Of a DNA stretch of 64,000 nucleotides, positions 34,687 through 44,500 are shown piece by piece. The stretch's first letter is position 1. Each line of letters opens with the position of its first letter. The translations under genes were made by a program, and so were the position numbers. The notes under the pieces are model-generated. The model was not told the DNA's origin. It made no database searches and saw only the letters and a list, made by a program, of their open reading frames with translations. Source of the DNA: CAZKWG01 sp964615375 (GTDB lineage: Bacteria > Myxococcota_A > UBA796 > CAZKWG01); assembly GCA_964615375.1 (NCBI GenBank), contig CAZTOW010000019.1, positions 86,302 to 150,301 on the forward strand. Reading direction: 5' to 3'.

Positions 34687-37600
34687 ATGTCGCTCCACGA
34701 GAACCGCTCCTCCCCCACCTCCCGCACCCTCCCCACCCTGTCCTCCCGCCCCTCGCTCTCGGCCGTGCAGCCGGGGACGCAGACGGGGCCGGAGCACTTC
34801 TCGGCCCAGAGCCGGCTGTGGGGGGCCTTGCACGAGCGCTTGGGGAGAGCGGGGGTCGCGCAGCTCCTCCGAGAGGGGCCGCGGGACGCCCTCGAGCTCC
34901 AGATCCTCCACGTCGCGGGCTTCGTGGAGAACACAGGCGTGGACGCCACGGCGTATCTGCCCTGGAACGCCCCGATCTCCTGGCAGGATCGCACGCAGCC
35001 CTTCTATCGGGCGCTGCTGGGCTCGCTCCCCGAGGAGGAGGCGCCCTCGCTCGGGCTGGACACCGTGGGCACAGACTCGGGCGGCGTGGACCTGGGCGCG
35101 GTGGACCTCGGGTTCTCGGGGATGGATGCGGGCTTCTCGGGAGATCTGGGCCTCGGGCTCAGCGGCGGTGTGGACGTCGGCGGCGAGGAGGGCTGGTCGG
35201 GCTCGGCGGGGGACGCGGGCTTCGACGCGGGCGGCGGGGCCACGCTCTCGCTGAGCCGCGACGCGCTGGGCGAGGGGCCGGACCCGCGCGCGGTCTTCTC
35301 CACCTGGTTCGGGACCCGCCTGCAGGCCGCGGGCGGCGGTCGCGCGCTCACGCCGGCCGAGCAGGACTTCCTGCGCGAGGTCCACGGTCGCAGCTTCAAC
35401 GACGTCCGCGTCCATGAAGGCCCCGGCGCCCGCCAGGCCAGCCGGGCCATCGCCGCCCGCGCGTTCACGATGGGCAACGACATCTTCATCGGAGATAGCG
35501 GCGATCTGCTGAGCAGCGCCGCCGGCGCCGAGCTGCTGGCCCACGAGGTCACCCACGTCGTCCAGAACGACGCCGGGCGCCTGCCCTCCGCCCCCCGTGA
35601 GGGGCTGAGCGTGTCGACGCCCAACCAGCCGCACGAGCAGGAGGCCGCCGCGATCGGCCGCCGCGCCCGCGCGGTCTTCCAGACCTTCGAGGAGAAGAGC
35701 GTCCAGCCCGTCGGTCGCGAGGCCTGGGGCCTGGACCCGAGCTGGGACGGCGACCCCATCGGGCAGGCCGTGGCCGCCCACCTCCAGTCGGTGCTCCCCG
35801 AGGCGCGGCAGGCGGAGCTGGGGCAGGTCCTCGAGGATCTGCGCGAGGGCGCCCGCAGCCAGGCCCGGTCGAGCGTGGCCGGGCAGCACGTCCTGGTGGA
35901 CGTGGCCGAGGCGCTGGGAGAGGACGCCGAGATCGTGGCCGGGCTCCGCGGCGCGCTGGGCGGTCTGCAGGAGCAGGCCAGCGCGGGCGGGCTCGGTGAG
36001 CTGGTCGAGCTGGGCGCGACGCCGGATCTGGGCGTGGTCGGCTTCGGGACGCCGGGCTTCTCCGAGGTGGCGGGCGATCTGCTGGCGGGTCCGGGCGACG
36101 GCTTCGCCCCGCTCTCCGGCGGCGGGCTGGGCGGGCAGCTCTTCGCGGGCGGCGCCCTGAGCTCGGAGACAGGCGGCTCGGACGCGGGCGGCTCGGACGC
36201 GGGCGCGGTGGCGCGCAAGGCCAGCGCGGGCGCGGGCGAGGACGGTGACGCGACCGGCGTGGTGGACCGCGCGATGCGGTCTCGCGGCCAGGGGACCAGC
36301 CTTCCCCAGGATCTGCGCGGCCGGCTGGAGGCTCGCCTGGGCGTGAGCCTCGCGGGCGTGCGTCTGCACACGGATCTGCGCGCGGCGCAGGCGGCCGAGG
36401 CCGTCAACGCCGAGGCCTTCACGGTGGGCCAGGACATCTACTTCAACACGGGCGCCTTCGACCCGTCCAGCCCCGCGGGCGTCGAGCTCATCGCCCACGA
36501 GACCACCCACGCCGCCCAGTTCCTCCAGGGCCGCGAGGGCGAGGCCTCTACAACCGAGGGTGGAGTCGGCGTCACGAAGCCCGGCGACGCGGTCGAGATG
36601 GAGGCCGAGGCGGTCGGGGCGGAGATCGCAGGGGAATTCTCGCAAGGTGGTTTCCAGACCGAGGGCGATGGCGCCGAGAGCTCGGAGGGAGCCCAGGACG
36701 CCGTCAGCGCCGGAGCCGAAGGCGCCAGCGCGACCATGGCTGCGCCCACCGCGGACGAGACGCTGGAGAGCAGCGACGCCGACGCGGGCCCGAGCGCGGA
36801 GGCCGCTCCCGATGCCTCGGGCGCGGAGGGTGTAGAAGTCGCTTCCCGAGCGATCCTGGGCGGAATCCTCGGACAGATCGCGTTCCCTGGCAAGGGCGAC
36901 ATCGGGAAGACGGACAACCTCGGCTCACAGGCCGGCATGACCTCCGCGGTGATGCCCATCATCGAGCGCTTGATGAGCGACGGCAACAAGGGCGGGCTGC
37001 CCCCAGGCATGGGCGACATGGTCCGCACCCTCGCAGGCGCCGTCCCGGGTCTCCAGCCCATGGCGCCCATGCTGCAAGCGGCCCTCGGCGGCACGGAGAC
37101 CTCCACCCTCGGCGAGCTTGGGCCCGCCGGGATGTTCGGCCTCGCGGCCCAGTCCATCCCCGGCGTGTCCGACCTGCTGAAGGTCGTGGAGAGCGGCCTC
37201 GCCAACATCGCGGGTCCGGGCCAGGGCCTCGGGCGCGGAACGCTGGCGGAGGGTGCTGACACCGTCGGCTGGATCATGCAGGCGGTCCCAGGCCTGCCGC
37301 AGCTCACCTCGCTGTTCCGCGGCGGGCTGGCCGATCAGGTCGGGACAGGCTCTGGCGCACATTCCGGGACGAGCAACTCCACCACCGCCGGAGGAGAGAG
37401 TGTCGGCAGCCAGGACCGCGTGCTGGGCCTGAATCTGAACCAGACGGTGGGATCCGGGCTGGCGCAGGTGGGCGGGCCGACCACGGGGGCCAGCGCGCAG
37501 GGTGCTTCCCCGATGGGTCGCGGCGTAATCGAGACCCTGGACCTGGCCATCCCCGGACTCGCCGAGTTTGCCAGCGTCGTGGAGTCCGGTAGCTCTGGCG

Positions 37601-39099
37601 CGCTCTCCATGAACAACGCCCAGTCCATGGGCACGAACCTGCAGGACAATGGCGGAGGCGGTCAGGGCCTGCTGGGCGGCATCGCCAGCTCGGGGATGCT
37701 GTCAGGGCTCAAGCCCGGTATGACCCTGCACCGAGAGGAGCAGCAGGGCGCCCCGCAGAACCCCAGCTCTGAGGAGAACAAGCCCAAAAAGAGCTGGTGG
37801 GACCGGGCGGTGGACTGGGGCGTGGGCGCCGTAGGCAGCGTGCAGGATGGGCTCGCGGGTGCCGCCAAAGGTATCCCCGTGCTGGAGCAGATCGCGGAGG
37901 CCAACGCCTGGGTCAACAAGCAGGGCGCTCAGCTGGTCGGCGGCGTGCTGAAGGGGGCGGGCGACATGGTGGGTGGGCTCGCGCAGGTGGTCATGCACCC
38001 GGTGGACACCGCCAAGGGGCTGCTGACCATGGCCGAGCACGTCCCTGGGATCGTGCCGAACCCCATCAAGATGATCCACAATGCCTACGACGTCGTGGCG
38101 GGAAACAAGACCGCCGAACAGGCGCTCAAGGATCTCAACCCGCTGACCAGCGCCAAGGAAGATCTCGAGTTCTGGAAGAAGGTCGGGAGCGCGGTGATCG
38201 AGCCCTATACGGAGGCCTGGGGGCAGGGCAAATACGCGGAGGTGATCGGACGCGGGATCTTCGACGTTGTGACCACCGTGGGGACAGGCGGCGTGCTGGG
38301 TGGCGCCACCAAGGGCGCCGGCACCGCGGGCAAGGTGAGCCGTGTGTTGAACGTGGTCGATGACGTGGCCAAGGTCGGCTCAAAGGTCGATGACGTGGCC
38401 AAGGTCGGCTCAAAGGTCGACGACATCGCCAAGGTCGGCTCCAAGGTCGACGACGTCGCAAAGGTGGACGACGCCGCGAAAGTCGGCTCCAAGGTCGATG
38501 ACGCTGCCAAGGTCGATGATGCAGCCAAGGTCGATGACGCCGCCAAGGTGGAGTCCAAGGTCGATGAGACCTCCAAGGTCGATGAGACCTCCAAGGTCGA
38601 TGAGACTTCCAAGGTCGATGAGACCTCCGAGGTCAGCGATGCCAACAAATCCACAAACGGAAAGAAGTGGCCTGAGAAGAAAGGAGATCCTGCTTTCGCT
38701 CGGAATGGGCCAGCGAACAAGTCTCACCCAGACGAGTATGCCCGCATCATGAAAGACCTTGAGAAGAAAGGCGTCAAGGTGGTTGATCGGCCTGATGGTC
38801 TCGCGTATCAGCCATCCTCCAAGGCGGGAAAGCCTGGAGAGATCTACCTTGATCCTGACTCCTCATACAGTGCATTGCTGCACGAGTATCAACACTACCT
38901 CGATGATTCTGCCCGTGGATTCCCCGGTCAGGAGGTGCTCTACCAACCTAACACTCGTTGGGCGATGGAGCGCTCAGCCTATGCAAAGGAGATCGCCCTG
39001 GCTCGGCGAAACGGAGATCTGGAGTTGATCAGGGAGCTTGAAGCACTTCGACTGCAGGAGTGGAAGAGGATATATAAGCCTGAGCTATTAGGGAAGTAA
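34687..39099 (+). CDS. DUF4157-type polymorphic toxin with metallopeptidase tip
   Basis: 1470 residues, no signal peptide. Two DUF4157-like domains each carry a zincin motif: L-L-A-H-E-V-T-H-V-V (HExxH at 286-290) and L-I-A-H-E-T-T-H-A-A (604-608), preceded by R-S-F-N-D-V-R-V-H and L-A-G-V-R-L-H-T-D segments. A Gly/Ala-rich region and a pre-toxin region follow (about 1040-1220; Y-A-E-V-I-G-R-G-I-F-D-V). A linker of K-V-D-D-V-A-K-V-G-S then K-V-D-E-T-S repeats (about 1220-1318) leads to a 150-residue tip with a third zincin motif, L-L-H-E-Y-Q-H-Y-L (1399-1403). DUF4157 proteins are common cargo or partners of extracellular contractile injection systems. The tip resembles metallopeptidase toxins of polymorphic systems. 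Its base composition drops in the tip. Confidence 0.85.
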   Translation: MSLHENRSSPTSRTLPTLSSRPSLSAVQPGTQTGPEHFSAQSRLWGALHERLGRAGVAQLLREGPRDALELQILHVAGFVENTGVDATAYLPWNAPISWQDRTQPFYRALLGSLPEEEAPSLGLDTVGTDSGGVDLGAVDLGFSGMDAGFSGDLGLGLSGGVDVGGEEGWSGSAGDAGFDAGGGATLSLSRDALGEGPDPRAVFSTWFGTRLQAAGGGRALTPAEQDFLREVHGRSFNDVRVHEGPGARQASRAIAARAFTMGNDIFIGDSGDLLSSAAGAELLAHEVTHVVQNDAGRLPSAPREGLSVSTPNQPHEQEAAAIGRRARAVFQTFEEKSVQPVGREAWGLDPSWDGDPIGQAVAAHLQSVLPEARQAELGQVLEDLREGARSQARSSVAGQHVLVDVAEALGEDAEIVAGLRGALGGLQEQASAGGLGELVELGATPDLGVVGFGTPGFSEVAGDLLAGPGDGFAPLSGGGLGGQLFAGGALSSETGGSDAGGSDAGAVARKASAGAGEDGDATGVVDRAMRSRGQGTSLPQDLRGRLEARLGVSLAGVRLHTDLRAAQAAEAVNAEAFTVGQDIYFNTGAFDPSSPAGVELIAHETTHAAQFLQGREGEASTTEGGVGVTKPGDAVEMEAEAVGAEIAGEFSQGGFQTEGDGAESSEGAQDAVSAGAEGASATMAAPTADETLESSDADAGPSAEAAPDASGAEGVEVASRAILGGILGQIAFPGKGDIGKTDNLGSQAGMTSAVMPIIERLMSDGNKGGLPPGMGDMVRTLAGAVPGLQPMAPMLQAALGGTETSTLGELGPAGMFGLAAQSIPGVSDLLKVVESGLANIAGPGQGLGRGTLAEGADTVGWIMQAVPGLPQLTSLFRGGLADQVGTGSGAHSGTSNSTTAGGESVGSQDRVLGLNLNQTVGSGLAQVGGPTTGASAQGASPMGRGVIETLDLAIPGLAEFASVVESGSSGALSMNNAQSMGTNLQDNGGGGQGLLGGIASSGMLSGLKPGMTLHREEQQGAPQNPSSEENKPKKSWWDRAVDWGVGAVGSVQDGLAGAAKGIPVLEQIAEANAWVNKQGAQLVGGVLKGAGDMVGGLAQVVMHPVDTAKGLLTMAEHVPGIVPNPIKMIHNAYDVVAGNKTAEQALKDLNPLTSAKEDLEFWKKVGSAVIEPYTEAWGQGKYAEVIGRGIFDVVTTVGTGGVLGGATKGAGTAGKVSRVLNVVDDVAKVGSKVDDVAKVGSKVDDIAKVGSKVDDVAKVDDAAKVGSKVDDAAKVDDAAKVDDAAKVESKVDETSKVDETSKVDETSKVDETSEVSDANKSTNGKKWPEKKGDPAFARNGPANKSHPDEYARIMKDLEKKGVKVVDRPDGLAYQPSSKAGKPGEIYLDPDSSYSALLHEYQHYLDDSARGFPGQEVLYQPNTRWAMERSAYAKEIALARRNGDLELIRELEALRLQEWKRIYKPELLGK
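38355..38635 (+). repeat. Tandem repeats in the toxin linker
   Basis: Imperfect 30-base units (gtcgatgacgtggccaaggt with cggctcaaag) followed by 18-base units (aaggtcgatgagacctcc). They encode the K-V-D linker, and matching units recur at about 39980-40125, so they are natural sites for recombination between toxin tips. Confidence 0.8.
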
Positions 39100-39136
39100 C
39101 GCTCATCTGGATCAAGGCCCGGAGGTACGTGACCTG

Positions 39137-39853
39137 ATGTACACTTCATCGAAATCACTGGAGGCAGCCTCGCTCGACGATCTACTGGAGTTCGCCGATA
39201 CAAGAGAGCCCACTCTTCGTCAGATGCATGCCCTTGAGCATCTGGCTCGGCGCTCTGTCGCAGATCACACGCTCCTCACTACCATTGCCCCTATGATTGT
39301 GAAGTACATTGATCCGGCGTCTAGAGTAGGTGGGCTTCCTGTGGGATATCCTGGTGCAGCAATCTTGTATCGCAGCGAGGGCTCGCCGAGAGATGCTCTG
39401 CTCAGAGCGCTCGCCGTGCAACCCTTCCAACGACGTGAAGATTTGCACCGCTGGATACGAGGTGGCGACGACTCGCCAGATTTGAAGTCGAGCCCCACAC
39501 CAGTTGAGAGAGATATTCTGGTCGACGACTCCGTGTCTGCGCAAGTCCTAAGAGAGGCCGTGAGCGTGGTGCTTGGTCGAGCCCCAGAGATTGAGCTTCT
39601 TGAGCTTCAACGCCGCCCTTTCACGCTTGCATTGGTCGCCCTGACGATTGATGAATGGAATATTCTGGACCAGAATGCCGGGCAGCTGTCGTCGAGATTG
39701 CATTCCAAGCTCTATCTCTGGCCTCCAGATGAATTGGGGGGGCTGCACCCTGACCTCCGCGTCGTCGTTGACCCTTCGGGTCAACGTGGGCTCGTGATCT
39801 CGGTGAGCAACGCGGAGGGCTATGTTATTCATCCTTTCGCTCCTGACCACTGA
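39137..39853 (+). CDS. Probable immunity protein for the metallopeptidase toxin
   Basis: 238 residues; GGAGGT lies 11 bases before ATG 39137, 37 bases after the toxin stop. The protein is soluble, without signal peptide or known motif, with a helical N-terminal half (L-R-Q-M-H-A-L-E-H-L-A-R-R) and a beta-rich C-terminal half (L-R-V-V-V-D-P-S-G-Q-R-G-L-V-I-S-V-S). Codon use and GC are lower than in the core genes, like the toxin tip. The call rests on position: in polymorphic toxin loci the gene right after the tip encodes the cognate immunity protein. Confidence 0.6.
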   Translation: MYTSSKSLEAASLDDLLEFADTREPTLRQMHALEHLARRSVADHTLLTTIAPMIVKYIDPASRVGGLPVGYPGAAILYRSEGSPRDALLRALAVQPFQRREDLHRWIRGGDDSPDLKSSPTPVERDILVDDSVSAQVLREAVSVVLGRAPEIELLELQRRPFTLALVALTIDEWNILDQNAGQLSSRLHSKLYLWPPDELGGLHPDLRVVVDPSGQRGLVISVSNAEGYVIHPFAPDH

Positions 39854-39930
39854 CCAAGGTGTAGAGTCCTTGCTCCCCGGCTCAATTCCTCGTTGTGCAA
39901 TCAACACCTGCGACAGACTGCCTTCGATAT

Positions 39931-40217
39931 GCGCCACCAAGGGCGCCGGCACCGCGGGCAAGGTGATCCGCGTGCTGAACGTGGTCGATGACGTGGCCAA
40001 GGTCGGCTCCAAGGTCGACGACATCGCCAAGGTCGGCTCCAAGGTCAACGACGTCGCAAAGGTGGACGACGCCGCGAAAGTCTGCTCCAAGGTCGATGAG
40101 ACCTCCAAGGTCGATGAGGTCGGAAAGAGTAGAGAGGGACGCAGAGTCGATGAGGCTGGCGGAAATGTGGACGACTACAAGCGCATCGACTCCAAAGCGA
40201 AGGTTCCCGACCAATAG
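39931..40217 (+). pseudogene. Orphan toxin-linker arm (duplicate of the main toxin's linker)
   Basis: From 39931 the DNA repeats the main gene from 38303, starting with 36 identical bases (reading through A-T-K-G-A-G-T-A-G-K-V), then V-L-N-V-V-D-D-V-A-K-V-G-S-K-V-D-D-I. It diverges after about 40128 into K-S-R-E-G-R-R-V-D-E. The frame ends at an amber TAG (40215-40217). Beyond it the same frame continues without interruption into the downstream toxin tip. It has no convincing start codon of its own. This is the structure expected of a silent orphan cassette that can replace the resident tip by homologous recombination. Confidence 0.75.
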
Positions 40218-40271
40218 AAGGAGGATCCTCGCTTCGATGATCTCAGCAAGGACCCAGATCACGCTGGTCAG

Positions 40272-40655
40272 GTGACCGACAAGAGCGTCAAGGAGGCCAT
40301 GACTGGTCTCGAAGCCGAGAAGCAGGGGATCGTGAAGGCGCCGATAGAGCGAGGCCCCAAGGGAATCGAGTTCTACGACGCCGATGGCGTGCCCTATGAC
40401 GTCAAGACGCCGCCCTCACCTCCCGAGGGAGCAAAGTACAAGTTCAAGCCGAAGGAATCGGGAGGCTCCATCCTCAAGCAGATACAGAAGAAGCACGTCA
40501 ATCCTCAGACGGGGCAAGAGGAGTTCGTACGCGTTCTCCTTGACACCTCGTACATGAAGCCGGACGATCTGGCTTCGTTGAGGAAGTGGCTCTCCGAGAA
40601 CGCTAACGCTGACGAGCTCTCACGGATCGACGAGTTGAACGTGAAGCTCAAATAG
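40272..40655 (+). CDS. Orphan toxin tip (nuclease-like), possibly silent
   Basis: 127 residues from GTG 40272. It is in the same frame as the upstream linker copy and separated from it by one TAG; the codons between encode K-E-D-P-R-F-D-D-L-S-K-D-P-D-H-A-G-Q, so the true module begins further left. The body has V-K-E-A-M-T-G-L-E-A-E-K-Q-G, F-Y-D-A-D-G-V-P-Y-D-V-K-T, and V-L-L-D-T-S-Y-M-K-P-D-D-L. D-G-x-x-Y-D-V-K followed by a late L-D-T-x-x-M recalls CdiA-type nuclease tips, recognised by eye only. AAGGAGG sits just after the amber codon (40218), 47 bases from the GTG, so weak independent translation is possible. Confidence 0.6.
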   Translation: MTDKSVKEAMTGLEAEKQGIVKAPIERGPKGIEFYDADGVPYDVKTPPSPPEGAKYKFKPKESGGSILKQIQKKHVNPQTGQEEFVRVLLDTSYMKPDDLASLRKWLSENANADELSRIDELNVKLK

Positions 40656-40698
40656 GATATCGGACTACCATCGGGTTAGTGAGCTCAGGGAGGCGTGC

Positions 40699-41229
40699 GT
40701 GTCAGGGTCCATTCCAGTCCTGTCCCATGAAGAAGTATCCAGGATCTTACATATCTATGAGCATGCCCGTGTCGAGCAGGGTGGAAACCTCGACGACTTC
40801 GTAGGAGTGCGGGTCGAGGGTTACGACTTCTCCTCCCGCGATCTGTATGGTCTTCATTTCGATGATTCACGCTTTGTGGGATGCCGCTTCTCGGGCGCGA
40901 CGCTGCGAGACGCGACATTCAGCGACACCGATGTCTCTGGATGTGACTTCTCGGGCGCAGACATGGTGAAGATGGAGATACATTCATCCAATCTCTCTGG
41001 CTGCAACCTCGAGGGCGCGAGACTGATCCGTGCGGTCATGCTGGGGTGTGATCTTCAGGGTGCCAGGCTCTCGGGTGCCGACCTCACCGCGGCGGTCATC
41101 TCAGAGTCCCGACTGCACGGTGCGCGCTTCGACGGGGCCGAGCTGAATGGTGCGCTGATCGGGGACAATGAAGGCCAGGAGGGTGTCCTGACAACGACCT
41201 ATCTGAGACATGAACAGAGTGATGCTTGA
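40699..41229 (+). CDS. Pentapeptide-repeat protein, possible immunity partner of the orphan tip
   Basis: 176 residues; GTG 40699 follows CAGGGAGG by 5 bases. Residues about 45-155 are pentapeptide repeats A(D/N)LXX-type: F-S-G-A-T-L-R-D-A-T-F, L-S-G-C-N-L-E-G-A-R-L, L-Q-G-A-R-L-S-G-A-D-L. They form a right-handed quadrilateral helix. Such proteins can mimic nucleic acid or serve as immunity proteins in toxin loci. It lies 43 bases after the orphan tip and has the same lower-GC composition. The immunity role is inferred from position. Confidence 0.75.
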   Translation: MSGSIPVLSHEEVSRILHIYEHARVEQGGNLDDFVGVRVEGYDFSSRDLYGLHFDDSRFVGCRFSGATLRDATFSDTDVSGCDFSGADMVKMEIHSSNLSGCNLEGARLIRAVMLGCDLQGARLSGADLTAAVISESRLHGARFDGAELNGALIGDNEGQEGVLTTTYLRHEQSDA

Positions 41230-41552
41230 GCAGAGGGTAGCGGTAGCATAGTCCATTCATTGTGTGACCGCCTTGGAACAGATCGCGAGGAACAGCCTCC
41301 GCCACTGTCCTGGGTTCGGACCGCTGTGTGACGCGGGAAGTGGAAGGAGTGCGAAGGCGCTCGTCCTCGCCACCGATCAGCTTCTCTGCTACGACTCGGA
41401 CGGCACGCTGCTCTGGCGGCAGCTGTTCCCAGACGAATGTCAAGACGCCGCCCTCGCCTGGCCAGGACGCGACCCAGGCCCCTGTTAGCGTCTGTCATCG
41501 ATCCGGCGCGCACCTCCCCATATGCTGAGCCTCAGACCTCTGGAGGCTCACC
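41230..41552. other. Intergenic stretch without a convincing gene
   Basis: 323 bases separate the toxin locus from the next surface-protein gene. A 74-codon frame (GTG 41264 to 41488, with V-L-A-T-D-Q-L-L-C-Y-D-S-D-G-T-L-L-W-R) exists without a ribosome site. It might be a degraded remnant, since the Y-D-S-D-G-T-L-L-W pattern looks like a propeller strand, but I cannot support it. The last 20 bases hold a good GGAGG site for the next gene. Confidence 0.5.
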
Positions 41553-44500
41553 ATGCTCGCCATCCTGCTCCTCGCCGCGCCCTCCCTGGCAGCCACGCTC
41601 ACGGTCGGGACCGGCGGGGACTACGCGAGCATCCAGGACGCCGTGGACGCCGCCAGCAGCGGGGACGCGCTGCTCATCGCCGCCGGCACCTACGAGGAGT
41701 GCGTGGACCTGAGCGGGAAGGACCTCAGCCTGGAGGGGGCGGGGGCCGAGGACACGCTGCTGGACGGCGGGGGCGACTGCGCGGCGGCGCTGGCGATGGA
41801 GGCGGGAGAGGGCGCCACGGTGAGCGGGCTCGCCATCCAGAACGGCGTGAAGCGCGCGGTCTCGATGACGGGCGCCGCGGCGCGGCTCGTGGACGTCTCC
41901 ATCACCGACTCGGGCAGCGCGGACCAGGAGGGCGGCGGCATCTACATGGTGGGGGGCACGCTCAGCCTGGAGAGCTCGACCTTGAGCGGGAACAAGGGCT
42001 CGCTGGGCGGAAACCTCTTCCTGGTGCGCGGCGCGGAGCTGACGCTGAGCGACACCGAGATCTCCTATGGCGCGGCCAACGTAGGCGGCGGGATTTACAT
42101 TGGATATGAGACAGATGACCCGTGTACGGTCACGATCCTCAACAGCGAGCTCTCCGCGAACACGGCCAGCGTGTGGGGCGGGGCCGTCTACGCGGGGGAG
42201 TACACCGAGATCACGAGCGAGGGCAGCAACGTCGAGGCCAACACCGGGGCCGCCGTCAACGGCGCCGGCGTCTACCTGGAGACCGGGGCGAGCTGGACGG
42301 GGGTGGGCGACGCCTTCCTGGACAACACCAGCACCTCCTACCTCACGACCACGACCTACGGTGGAGCCTTCTACCTGGTGGAGGAGGGCTCGCTCACGCT
42401 GGAGAGCAGCCTGCTCTCCGGGAACACCTCGGCGCGCGGCGGGGCCATCGCGGCCACCGCCTTCTCCACCGTGAACCTCAGCGACACCGTGGTGGAGGAC
42501 AACGCATGCTCGGAGAAGGGCGGCGCGATCTACGCCCTGGAGAACGCGGACGTCACGCTCTCCGACAGCCTCCTGGAGGGGAACAGGGCGAGTGGATCGA
42601 GCGCGGTGGCCGGCGTGCTCTATCTGGAGGACAACGCGAGCCTCACCGACACGGGCAGCACCTTCCTGTCCAACACAGCGGGCAGCCACGGCGGCGCGAT
42701 CTACGCTACGGACCACGTCACGCTGAGCCTCCAGGACAGCACCTTCGACACGAACCAGTCGTCCGCGGGCTCGGGCGGCGCTCTCTACGCCTCGTCCTAC
42801 ATCACGCTCAGCGCGGACGGCGCGACCTTCACCGACAGCCTCGCCCAGTCTGGAGGCGCGATCTACCTGAGCACGACCATCGACACCTCGACGCTCACCG
42901 ACGTCGAGCTCAGCTCGAACCGCGCCAGCAGCGGCTCGGGCGGGGCGATCTACGCGACCACGCAGAGCGCGCTGAGCCTCCGTGACGCCTCTCTGCATCA
43001 CAACAGCGCGAACAGCCACGGGGGTGCCGTCTACGTCACCGCCTCCAACCTGACGGTGGAGAGCTCCAGCTTCGAGCAGAATCAGGCGAAGTCCTCCTAC
43101 GGCGGGGCGATCTGCGCCTACAACTCCAGCGGCGCGACGTACACGGTCGCGGTGGACGAGAGCAGCTTCGAGCAGAACAGCGCCCTGAGCTATGGCGGCG
43201 CCGTCTACGGCGTCTACCTCCTGGAGCTCAGCGTCGCGGACTCCCGCTTCGAGGGCGACGAGACTGGGAGCAGCGGCTACGGCGGCGCGCTGGCGGTGAG
43301 CACCGTCACCAACGTCTCCGTGACCGGCAGCAGCTTCTTCGAGAGCAGCGCGGCCTATGGCGGCGCGATCTACCACACCCACTCGTCCTCCAGCGGGACC
43401 ACGCAGTCGTACAAGAACAACATCTTCAGCGAGTGCGAGGCCTCGAGCGCGGGCGGCGCCCTCTACCACTACAGAGGCGCCCCCTCCATCCTCAACAACA
43501 CCTTCGTGGGCAACAGCGCGCTGAGCTCCGGCGGCGCGATCTACCTGAAGACCGCGACCGGGACCCTGACCAACAACATCTTCGCCCACACCCAGTACGG
43601 TTACGCCATCTACGCGGCCGACTCGACCTCTGGCAAGAGCACCGTCAGCTACAACGACTGGTACGACAACACCTCGGGAGACGGCGCGGGCAGCTTCAGC
43701 GCGTCCTATGCCAGCGACGGGAACATCAGCTCCGAGCCCGGCTTCGTGGCCTACTCCCTGGACGGCGACGCGTCCAACGACGATCTGACCTTGGACGTCG
43801 ACTCCGACCTCATCGACGCGGGCTACGCCTCCATCCTGGACCCGGACGGATCGCGCTCGGACATCGGGGCCTACGGTGGACCCACCTCCTCGGTCTACGA
43901 CGGGGACGGTGATCGTGTGTTCAACACGACGGACTGCGACGACTCGGACGCCACGGTCTACCCGGACGCGCCGGAGATCTGCGACGAGCAGGACAACGAC
44001 TGCGACGACGAGATCGACGAGGACGTCGAGGACGCGACCACCTGGTGCGTGGACGACGACGAGGACGGCTACGGCGACCCCTCGAGCTGCCTGGACCAGT
44101 GTGAGGCCCCCGCCGACGAGGGCTGGGTGGACGACGAGCGGGACTGTGACGACACGGACGCCAGCGTCTCGCCCGCGTCCGCGGAGATCCCCGACGACGG
44201 GATCGACCAGGACTGCGACGGCGTGGACGCCCTGGACGCCGACGATGACGGCTGGGTCTCCAGCGCCACGGGCGGCGACGACTGCGACGACGCCGACGAC
44301 GGCAGCTACCCCGGCGGGTCCGAGCGCTGCGACGGCGCGGACAACGACTGCGACGGCGAGACCGACGAGGACGCCGCCGACGCGACGACCTGGCACCGCG
44401 ACTTCGACGAGGACGGCTACGGCGACCCCGACGCCACCCGCGAGGGTTGCGAGGCCCCCGACGGCTACGTGCTGGACGCCGCCGACTGCGACGACCGCGA

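Noticed and set aside
34687..41229. A full contractile injection system locus around the toxin
   Set aside because: No sheath, tube, baseplate, spike or AAA ATPase gene is in the window; only the cargo-type protein is seen.
41264..41488. 74-codon open frame after the pentapeptide-repeat gene
   Set aside because: No ribosome site, no family, ends shortly before the next gene; could be a remnant but cannot be supported.
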